DNA of 26,646 nucleotides from Candidatus Staskawiczbacteria bacterium RIFCSPLOWO2_01_FULL_38_12b. Lineage in GTDB: Bacteria; Patescibacteriota; Minisyncoccia; Minisyncoccales; Staskawiczbacteraceae. The DNA lies in the NCBI GenBank assembly GCA_001820255.1, contig MHPA01000012.1, positions 4,094 to 30,739 of the forward strand. Reading direction: 5' to 3'. Below are positions 22,301 to 26,646 of this stretch, piece by piece. Position 1 is the first letter of the stretch. Every line of letters starts with the position of its first letter. The position numbers were made by a program, and so were the translations under genes. The notes under the pieces were generated by a model. It saw only the letters and a program-made list of their open reading frames with translations. It was not told where the DNA came from and ran no database searches.

Positions 22301-22887
22301 GTTGATTTACCGGTATCAGGGTGTTTTTCAACCGGAATACCCCGGCCGTCATCAGAAATACTCACGCGGTTATTTGGCAACAATGTTATTTCAATTTCTT
22401 TGGCGTACCCGGCCATAGCTTCGTCCAAGCAATTGTCCACCACTTCCCAAATTAAGTGGTGCAGGCCATCAAGTCCGGTGGAGCCAATATACATTCCAGG
22501 GCGCAACCGTACCGGTTCCAAACCTTTTAACACTTGAATATCTTTGGCGCCATATTCGCCTTCTTTTCTTACTTTTTTTTCGGCGATAGCTTCCATCTTC
22601 GGTTTTTCTTTACCCTGAGCCACGTCGAAGAGTTCAACCACTTCGGTTTTTCTGGCTTTTGTTTCCCATGGTTTGGCTTTGTTAGATTTTTCTTTGTCCC
22701 GCCCTTTTGGGCGAGGCTCGCCCTCTTGGGCGGCAGGCAACACCAAAGCCGCCTTTTTGGGAAGATCCCCGCCTGCAACGCTTTGCACAGCAATGCGGAC
22801 AGGTTTTTTAATTTCTTTTTTCGGTTTTTCCTTGTCCGCCGAAGCTTCAGCGAAGGAGGAGTCTTTATCTTTTATGTTTAATTTCAT
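19357..22887 (-). CDS. gyrB: DNA gyrase subunit B with an intein
   Basis: GyrB is the ATPase subunit of the A2B2 topoisomerase that supercoils DNA. The 1176-residue precursor contains a 434-residue intein (residues 539-972) inserted after EGDSAGG in the Toprim domain, at a site used by other GyrB inteins. Spliced GyrB would have 742 residues. Core motifs are intact: EVVDNCLDEAMAG, DDGRGIPV, GGLHGVGVSVVCALS, EGDSAGG/SAKMARDR, DADVDGSHI and the C-terminal RYKGLGEM. The first roughly 109 residues are not part of normal GyrB. They are low complexity and contain three repeat-derived segments, so translation may instead start later, near GEYGAKDIQ. The MazG-like gene is coupled downstream. Confidence 0.97.
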   Translation of the reverse strand: MKLNIKDKDSSFAEASADKEKPKKEIKKPVRIAVQSVAGGDLPKKAALVLPAAQEGEPRPKGRDKEKSNKAKPWETKARKTEVVELFDVAQGKEKPKMEAIAEKKVRKEGEYGAKDIQVLKGLEPVRLRPGMYIGSTGLDGLHHLIWEVVDNCLDEAMAGYAKEIEITLLPNNRVSISDDGRGIPVEKHPDTGKSTLETVLTTLHAGGKFGGDAYKVSGGLHGVGVSVVCALSTFMEAQVARDGGLYRQEYFRGVPKGVVKKVEDSKKSGTTIMFDADPQIFPEIKYDSKKILNHVRQQAYLTRGVKITFKDERKKEEYSQYTFYFEGGVGSFVKFLVSGNTPRHQNIFSVATTKSDVAIEAAFQYTQEMECTEQSFANNIYTPEGGTHISGFRTALTRCLNAYARREGFLKEKDENFSGDDVREGLTAVISVKIRNPQFEGQTKAKLGNPEAKGAVEDAVAEGLTDYLERNPTDARAIIENCLLATKARLAAKAARQTVLRKGILEGLALPGKLSDCLSKDPEESELYIVEGDSAGGCFDGNTEIALADGRNISFIDLVKEDADGKKNFCYTIKDDGSVGVEQILNPRINKKNTEVIKIILDNNAELVCTPDHKFMLRGGNYIMAKDLTSEDSLMPLYKKVSKLGGRITIKGYEMVLNPQNSKWIFTHMLSDNYNLENDVYLKNSGDHKHHIDFNKLNNNPTNIIRMTREGHLQHHRTHAKFTLHTDLAKENARQAHQTKEYKQKISKIMSAPAMSAMLSKRAKKQWESEEYKEFMVGKFLAFYENNAEYRQKNNELLNDNQKEYWSNTENVKKQSGKVVEFFIKHPELKRELSSLAKKQWQDKSLLAWRAKETKKQWTPEFRIQRKASYNQTYLRKFLSIMKSVSEKVGKIDKKSYQEERLAKNDKSLLKYETIKERFFSGDEKKLQEAVLNYNHKIKKIIKLKEKIDVYDIEVPGTHNFALASGVFVHNSAKMARDRRFQAILPLKGKILNVERARLDKMLSSKEIKSIIIALGTAVAEDFSLEKLRYHRIIIMTDADVDGSHIRTLLLTLFYRYFKPIMEAGYIYIAQPPLYKIQQGKSVQYAYTEEQKDGIVGKMEKTTGINLQRYKGLGEMDSEQLWDTTMNPANRLLLQVQIEDAHQTDKTFDILMGEEVEPRKKFIQTHAKSVKNLDI
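19972..21273 (-). mobile_element. GyrB intein with HNH homing endonuclease
   Basis: The intein begins with Cys (CFDGNTEIALADGR, block A), has block B TPDHKFML and ends with blocks F (KIDVYDIEVPGTHNFAL) and G (ASGVFVHN), followed by Ser as the first C-extein residue. All residues needed for splicing are present, so it should be active. Near residues 686-718 an HNH motif is visible (GDHKHHIDFNKLNNNPTNI, then EGHLQHH). About 180 residues of Lys-rich helical segments with repeated KKQW units follow, perhaps NUMOD3-like DNA-binding repeats. It inserts in an essential gene at a conserved catalytic motif. Confidence 0.93.
22611..22635. repeat. In-frame repeat in the gyrB N-terminal extension (LFDVAQGK)
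   Basis: TACCCTGAGCCACGTCGAAG on plus encodes LFDVAQGK on minus. It is of the same CCCTGAGC...GTCGAAG family as repeats in gatB and miaA. Confidence 0.7.
22698..22733. repeat. In-frame GC palindrome in the gyrB N-terminal extension
   Basis: CCGCCCTTTTGGGCGAG and CTCGCCCTCTTGGGCGG form an inverted repeat with one mismatch, and each arm is itself a small hairpin. It encodes an AAQEGEPRPKGR-like stretch. Confidence 0.8.
22831..22862. repeat. In-frame repeat near the annotated gyrB start (SSFAEASADK)
   Basis: CTTGTCCGCCGAAGCTTCAG followed by CGAAGGAGGA contains the palindrome GAAGCTTC and encodes SSFAEASADK. I recall the same peptide from many CPR-type proteins; that is memory, not a search. 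Confidence 0.65.
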
Positions 22888-22910
22888 GATTTTTTATTAA
22901 ATGTTCGTTG

Positions 22911-22939
22911 ATTTTACCAAATTCACAGAAGATGGGCAA
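22911..22939 (-). promoter_or_regulatory. gyrB promoter
   Basis: On minus, TTGCCC (22934-22939) and TAAAAT (22911-22916) are 17 bases apart, about 25 bases before the ATG at 22887. The leader is short and lacks an SD. Confidence 0.6.
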
Positions 22940-22942
22940 TTA

Positions 22943-22971
22943 TTGACAATTATTATTAATAATGCTATACA
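22943..22971 (+). promoter_or_regulatory. Strong promoter of the 98-residue orphan gene
   Basis: TTGACA (22943-22948) and TATACA (22966-22971) are 17 bases apart. Its -35 is three bases from the gyrB -35 on the other strand, so the two promoters are back to back. Confidence 0.75.
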
Positions 22972-22979
22972 GGTATCAT

Positions 22980-23000
22980 TGCAAAAACGCCGTTTTTGCA
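22980..23000. promoter_or_regulatory. Perfect palindrome at the predicted transcription start
   Basis: TGCAAAAACG, one C, then CGTTTTTGCA: a perfect 10-bp inverted repeat starting nine bases after the -10. It could be an operator or a 5'-end stabilising stem of the small gene's mRNA. Confidence 0.6.
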
Positions 23001-23024
23001 CCCACCACTCTTTTAGGAGAAGTC

Positions 23025-23321
23025 ATGATTGACCAAGTGTTAGGATTTACGTCCGCCGCCCTCGACCATGATCTTCTCTTTGAAGATTGGAAAGCTACTG
23101 TCCTTTCCTCAATCAGAGGAGATAGTAATTTTTATGGGGTTTTCGAAATCTTCAAAAATAAATCCTTGCCCGAGAATGTGGCAAGGGATGCCGTTTTGGC
23201 CATAGCAGCTGGGGCTGACCCAGAAAAAGTTCTTTCAATGATCAAAGAAAACGTTCCCAACCTTATCGGGAAACTGAAAAGAATGGGACACATCTTGCAC
23301 GGCGAATGCTCGTGCTACTAA
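23025..23321 (+). CDS. Small orphan helical protein
   Basis: This 98-residue protein starts at 23025, six bases after AGGAG; the in-frame ATG at 22962 overlaps the promoter. It is helical and acidic in the first half (ALDHDLLFEDWKATVL) and ends GECSCY with two Cys. The middle segment LPENVARDAVLAIAAGADP looks like a helical repeat. It has its own strong promoter, a palindromic 5' end and a terminator. No family is recognised. Confidence 0.75.
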   Translation: MIDQVLGFTSAALDHDLLFEDWKATVLSSIRGDSNFYGVFEIFKNKSLPENVARDAVLAIAAGADPEKVLSMIKENVPNLIGKLKRMGHILHGECSCY

Positions 23322-23330
23322 AAATATCAG

Positions 23331-23362
23331 GTCCGGGATGGAAACATCATCGGGCTTTTTTT
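23331..23362 (+). terminator. Terminator of the 98-residue gene
   Basis: GTCCGGGATG pairs with CATCATCGGGC around a GAAA loop and is followed by eight T residues. Confidence 0.8.
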
Positions 23363-23391
23363 TACCCCGAAATAAAGGATATTAAACCCTG

Positions 23392-23457
23392 TATTGCCTG
23401 CGACGTTTGTGTATCACGCACTACGATGCGTGATACACTGCACTATCCTCGGCAATA
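23392..23457. repeat. Nested palindrome in the intergenic region
   Basis: The outer stem TATTGCC/GGCAATA encloses the perfect 12-bp hairpin GTGTATCACGCA / TGCGTGATACAC with a CTACGA loop. No gene overlaps it. Its role is unknown. Confidence 0.7.
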
Positions 23458-23488
23458 AATCTGTGGATTTAAACGGGGCGGGCAACAT

Positions 23489-23575
23489 TTATCGGACAAC
23501 CGCACCAAATTCTTCTTTGGTTTTTTCGGTAATTTTATTGTGGATTTTAATAAACTTGCCGCCGACCAGCATTTT
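23489..23575 (-). pseudogene. Second copy of the PheRS C-terminal end (remnant)
   Basis: On minus the frame reads FIKIHNKITEKTKEEFGAVVR-stop. The last 18 residues match the pheS C-terminus at 24508 (VIHDKITEKTKEEFGAVIR) at 16 positions. Of the final 19 codons including stop, 12 differ, almost all at the third base. The frame is closed upstream by a stop at 23585-23587. It lies directly after the toxin gene and is either a displaced 3' end of pheS or the last piece of a lost pheT. Confidence 0.8.
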
Positions 23576-24186
23576 TACAATAAACTAAATTCTATGAGTG
23601 CCTTTTTTATTACTTCCTTACTGGTTTCAAATCCTTTCATCCAAACAATCTCTTCTGAATAATCCATGTCTTCAAAATAACTTATTTGTTCCCTGAAAAT
23701 TCTTTCATTAAACTCATTTTTAAAAATATCTTTTGCCTTTTCCATAACTTCTTTTATGGGATGAAAATCTTTTATAATAAAATATAAGTCAACATAATCC
23801 TTCCATTTTTGCGGGCGCCCAAGGGCGTACACTTTCATCGCTGCCAACACTAAAAGATTGGGCATTATTATTACATCGCCAAAATTTTCAGAAAAAATAA
23901 TGGGAAATGGATAATGTAAAAAAGTAAACTTTACGTTATGGATTTTTAGGGTGAATTGTCCAATCTCATCCCTTGCTACTTCATCAATTTTTTCCAGTTT
24001 TTTTATTTTATTTCTTATCTTCAAGCTGTCAAATTCTTCCAAAGAAAATAAATCAAAATCTAAAGACTCCCTATGTCCAATATGCAGGGCGATGGCGGTG
24101 CCACCGACTAGTCCAAAATCTTTTTTAAATAAGGCTACCAAGGGCAATAATTTCTTTTGCTCTGGTGCCAAAATTTCCTCATGCAT
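23575..24186 (-). CDS. AbiEii-family nucleotidyltransferase toxin
   Basis: This 203-residue protein has the DNA polymerase beta-like nucleotidyltransferase signature GLVGGTAIALHIGHR followed by ESLDFDLF, with G28-G29 and D43/D45 as expected catalytic residues. The KVYALGRPQKWKDYVDLYFI segment is also typical of the AbiEii toxins. These enzymes modify nucleotides or tRNA 3' ends when not countered by the cognate antitoxin. Its start overlaps the 92-residue gene by eight bases, consistent with a toxin-antitoxin operon. Confidence 0.85.
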   Translation of the reverse strand: MHEEILAPEQKKLLPLVALFKKDFGLVGGTAIALHIGHRESLDFDLFSLEEFDSLKIRNKIKKLEKIDEVARDEIGQFTLKIHNVKFTFLHYPFPIIFSENFGDVIIMPNLLVLAAMKVYALGRPQKWKDYVDLYFIIKDFHPIKEVMEKAKDIFKNEFNERIFREQISYFEDMDYSEEIVWMKGFETSKEVIKKALIEFSLL

Positions 24187-24457
24187 ATTTTTTAAAATAC
24201 ATTTGAAAATAATTTTTTGTTTTTTTGTGGTAGTTGGTTCTTTGCCCGCCTACTTGTTGTTTAAATACTTGAGCCATTTTTCCAATACCAAGGATTTTAA
24301 TGAGAACTTGCACATCTTCCCAGCTACCATAATTTAATGTGTGTTCAATAATTGATTCCACACTCAAACTTTCCAGATTTTTCACATACCAAACCAAGTG
24401 CTTTCTGGCAAGCATAAATTCTTTTAACTCTTCTTTTTCTTTAATATTGAGTTTCAT
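24179..24457 (-). CDS. Probable antitoxin of the AbiEii pair
   Basis: This 92-residue protein lies upstream of and overlaps the toxin. The pattern VWYVKNLESLSVESIIEHTL, NYGSWEDVQVLIKILG and a basic C-terminus resembles the small DUF6922-type proteins that I associate with AbiEii toxins; that link is from memory. It lacks an obvious DNA-binding helix-turn-helix. It starts about 50 bases after the pheS stop, with no SD. It may be carried on the pheS transcript. Confidence 0.7.
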   Translation of the reverse strand: MKLNIKEKEELKEFMLARKHLVWYVKNLESLSVESIIEHTLNYGSWEDVQVLIKILGIGKMAQVFKQQVGGQRTNYHKKTKNYFQMYFKKYA

Positions 24458-24507
24458 TTTTATTTTTTAACTAAATGAGATGGTTGCAGGGATCTTTATT
24501 TTGAATT

Positions 24508-25647
24508 TTATCTAATTACTGCCCCAAATTCCTCCTTCGTCTTCTCGGTTATTTTATCGTGGATTACATTAACTTCTTCGTTAGTTAAGGTTTTTTCCAA
24601 AGACCGATAGACAATATGAAAGGTATATGATTTTTTGTCGGCACCGAATTTTTCGTCGTTTTCATATTGGTCCATTAGTTTTACTTCTTCAATTAAGCCT
24701 TGGGCAGCATCCTGCACGAGTTCATAATAATTATTCAGGCTGATTTTTTTATCAATAATAAATGAGATATCTCTCTCCACTGACGGATATTTGCTCACTT
24801 CTTTATATTTACTATCCAAATTTTTCAATTGTTCCTGGATACGCGGGTCTTGTGACCAAAAAATTCTAATATCTGGAATTTCCATCTTAGCGATAGCCAA
24901 TCTCTCCAAGCCAAAACCAAACGCCCAACCATTGTAACCCTCAACTCCAAAATTTTTCAGTACGGTTTTTTTAGGCATTCCCCCGCCCAATAATTCCAGC
25001 CATTTGCCGTTAATATCTATTTCCACTTCCAGTGACGGATCGGTATAAGGAAATATATCAGGATTAAACCTGAACTTTACATTGAAACCGAAAATACCTT
25101 GCACAATTTTAGATAGCGCATTTTTCAAGTCATCAATAACAAGCATTTGTTGACTATCCGGAGTCAAATACAGGCCGCCGAATTGATGAAATACATTCAT
25201 GTGAGTTCGGTCTATTTCATCTTTCCTGTATACCTTGCCGTAGCAAAATACGCCAAACGATTCGTTATTGGCGATTTTCTTTTTAGTATCCGGGTGGTTT
25301 AAATAGTAATACCACATAGCAGTATCATGGGTGCGCAGCACATTTTTTTTATCCACGTAATACGTGTCTGATTCGCTACGAGCCGGATGGTCTTTGGCAA
25401 AATCAAACAAATCAAATAAAATTTCGATTGGAATAACTTCAGGGATAATCACGTTATCAAAATCGGCAAAATCTTTAATATCTAATACACGATCTACCAT
25501 TGCTTTTAAGGGGCTTCCCTCCTTACGAGACAAATCAGGCATGCCTAAAACACGCCGAAGCCTTTCGGATTTTACATCAGTTTTAGATTCAAGACCGACA
25601 ATTAATCTTTTTTCTTCTTCATTACTAATAAGAATATCTTTATGCAT
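24508..25647 (-). CDS. pheS: Single-chain phenylalanyl-tRNA synthetase (PheS core fused to FDX-ACB domain)
   Basis: This charges tRNA(Phe). The 379-residue protein (starting at M21 of the longer frame) has the class II core: KDHPARSESDTYYV, GKVYRKDEIDRTHMNVFHQF and GWAFGFGLERLAI then DIRIFW. It is followed by a ferredoxin-fold anticodon-binding domain (YPSVERDISFIID to KEEFGAVIR) that bacteria normally carry on the C-terminus of PheT. The layout resembles the monomeric mitochondrial enzyme. The ATG at 25647 is chosen because the first 20 codons of the longer frame overlap the upstream terminator and a good promoter. No pheT is in the window. Confidence 0.92.
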   Translation of the reverse strand: MHKDILISNEEEKRLIVGLESKTDVKSERLRRVLGMPDLSRKEGSPLKAMVDRVLDIKDFADFDNVIIPEVIPIEILFDLFDFAKDHPARSESDTYYVDKKNVLRTHDTAMWYYYLNHPDTKKKIANNESFGVFCYGKVYRKDEIDRTHMNVFHQFGGLYLTPDSQQMLVIDDLKNALSKIVQGIFGFNVKFRFNPDIFPYTDPSLEVEIDINGKWLELLGGGMPKKTVLKNFGVEGYNGWAFGFGLERLAIAKMEIPDIRIFWSQDPRIQEQLKNLDSKYKEVSKYPSVERDISFIIDKKISLNNYYELVQDAAQGLIEEVKLMDQYENDEKFGADKKSYTFHIVYRSLEKTLTNEEVNVIHDKITEKTKEEFGAVIR

Positions 25648-25678
25648 ATTTCGCAATTTAAGGTTACTATTGTTCTTA

Positions 25679-25707
25679 ATTCTATCAAATTTTTCAGCAA
25701 AAAACAA
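25679..25707 (-). promoter_or_regulatory. pheS promoter overlapping the upstream terminator
   Basis: On minus, TTGTTT and TAGAAT are 17 bases apart, with a TG one base upstream of the -10 (TTTGATAGAAT). The -35 uses the T-run of the preceding terminator. The predicted leader is about 25 bases. Confidence 0.6.
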
Positions 25708-25730
25708 GCCCCGCTGGGCTTGTTTTTTAA
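25698..25730 (-). terminator. Terminator of the secreted protein gene
   Basis: AACAAGCCC / GGGCTTGTT with a four-base loop is followed on minus by a run of six T residues. Confidence 0.9.
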
Positions 25731-25734
25731 GTCT

Positions 25735-26487
25735 TTAATTACCACTACCGGTCGTCTTTGAAGTAATCATAACATCACGCAATACATAAGCATTAATAGT
25801 AGTATCGGTTAGCGGACCCCATATGCGGACTGTATCGCCTTCTTTTACATCAGTCAAACTGGTGCTCAAAAACATTTTGTCAACAATTTTTGCATCGGTT
25901 ACCAATTGCACGGTATAAACAGTTCCCCCAACGGTTAAGGTAAACGTTTTGGCATCCACATTAATATTAGTTGCTATTCCCTGCCAATTTTTAGGGCTTT
26001 CATTTTTCATGACTTCCCTGATTTCCTCTTGGTTATTGCGCCTTTCTTTTTTTATCGCTTCCCTTTCTTCTTTAATTACTTTTTTTGCGGTCCAGTCACG
26101 TACCAGCCTTGCATCCACTGTCCACAAAGCACTTTGGCTAACGGTACCTTGGACGCCGACAAAATCCCCTACGGCATATTGGGTTAAGGTAGCATTTTCC
26201 GGTAAAATCTGCGCAGAAGAAGGAATATTTACCATCCATTCCCCGCCCCAACTTTTTACCTTAAGGAAATTAGCGCCGATTTCATTAACCGTACCCCTTA
26301 ACAATACGTTGCCTTTGGGTCCTACTTCCAAGACCATTTGCCGGTCATTGGATCCAGACATCATGGTGGCCTGGGGCATCATGGTAGTTTGAGGGGTTGC
26401 GGTATTTTCCGCAAACACCAACGAAGATGCACCGACAAACATGGTAGCAGCTATACCTGCACCGACTAAATATTTTTTAATATTCAT
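25735..26487 (-). CDS. Secreted protein with two DUF5666-like domains
   Basis: This 250-residue protein has a clear signal peptide (KKYLVGAGIAATMFVGASSLVFA, cleavage near residue 26), then a Thr/Met/Pro-rich linker. Two beta-rich segments each show the RGTVNEIGANFLKVKSWGG / GIATNINVDAKTFTLTVGG pattern followed by a VGDFVGVQGT or EGDTVRIWG turn. They resemble DUF5666-type small barrels. A highly charged helix (KEEREAIKKERRNNQEEIRE) separates them. It is probably exported or cell-surface located. Function unknown. Confidence 0.85.
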   Translation of the reverse strand: MNIKKYLVGAGIAATMFVGASSLVFAENTATPQTTMMPQATMMSGSNDRQMVLEVGPKGNVLLRGTVNEIGANFLKVKSWGGEWMVNIPSSAQILPENATLTQYAVGDFVGVQGTVSQSALWTVDARLVRDWTAKKVIKEEREAIKKERRNNQEEIREVMKNESPKNWQGIATNINVDAKTFTLTVGGTVYTVQLVTDAKIVDKMFLSTSLTDVKEGDTVRIWGPLTDTTINAYVLRDVMITSKTTGSGN

Positions 26488-26575
26488 AATAATAAATTTA
26501 AAATATATATTTTTTATATTCGACCTTTTAATTCACGGCTATTAGACCTGTTGCGTATTAAGAATTTACTGCAAA

Positions 26576-26646
26576 TTGAACCTTTCGGCTGGAAATTTGC
26601 TATAATTTCGCAGCTTAGCTAAAGCTAAACTTCAAAATTCTATCAA
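26576..26646. repeat. Third copy of the extended -10/hairpin palindrome, cut by the window end
   Basis: GGAAATTTGCTATAATTTCG, then CAGCTTAGCTAAAGCTAAAC and AAATTCTATCAA repeat the core of 12994-13093 in reverse orientation. The extended -10 TGCTATAAT (26598-26606) reads rightwards, toward the sequence beyond the window. Confidence 0.75.

Noticed and set aside
23392..23457. An integron attC site
   Set aside because: The nested stems recall attC, but the conserved GTTRRRY/RYYYAAC ends are absent and no integron integrase is visible.
1..26646. CRISPR arrays and tRNA or rRNA genes
   Set aside because: I found no regularly spaced direct repeats and no T-arm-like GTTCRA segments in a tRNA context. 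Repeats here are palindromic, intergenic or in frame, not arrayed.

Overview
The window looks like a piece of a low-GC, gene-dense bacterial chromosome, most likely from Candidatus Patescibacteria (CPR, Parcubacteria-like). This is an inference from three things: small housekeeping genes with short or missing Shine-Dalgarno (SD) leaders, many intergenic palindromes, and GC-rich palindromic repeats inserted in frame in housekeeping genes, which I associate with these genomes. No rRNA, tRNA, transposase, integrase or CRISPR array is visible. Most genes are on the minus strand.

Layout. 1-3214: tail of an upstream gene, a large four-helix membrane protein, miaA (tRNA modification) and a small orphan gene. 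3217-4773: gatB. 4903-7054: five small orphan genes, two on plus and three on minus, with strong SD sequences and their own terminators. 7182-10450: a deoxynucleotide operon read leftwards, dcd > Nudix hydrolase > tmk > thyA > folA, covering dCTP to dTDP plus folate recycling. 10627-11579: an orphan gene and a GNAT acetyltransferase. 11698-13336: secE > nusG > rplK, ending in a strong terminator with no rplA. 13551-17131: a hypothetical protein, a beta-CASP metallo-beta-lactamase nuclease, ybaB and a histidine phosphatase. 17145-18760: a type II restriction-modification pair. 19055-22887: gyrB, carrying a 434-residue intein with an HNH endonuclease, and a MazG-like pyrophosphatase. 23025-23321: a small orphan gene divergent from gyrB. 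23575-25647: an AbiEii-type toxin-antitoxin pair directly downstream of a single-chain phenylalanyl-tRNA synthetase. 25735-26487: a secreted two-domain protein.

The most unusual signals are: (1) palindromic repeats inserted in frame in miaA (three), gatB (two) and the extra N-terminus of gyrB (three), resembling Rickettsia palindromic elements; (2) a second, synonymously diverged copy of the pheS 3' end on the far side of the toxin-antitoxin pair; (3) intergenic palindromes that run from one gene's stop to the next gene's start and carry extended -10 promoters or ribosome-binding sites; (4) matching twin-hairpin leaders in front of secE and ybaB; (5) the GyrB intein; (6) a set of orphan mini-genes whose expression signals differ from those of the core genes.

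Functional annotations rest on motif recognition by eye. Repeat families were found by manual comparison and no search was run.
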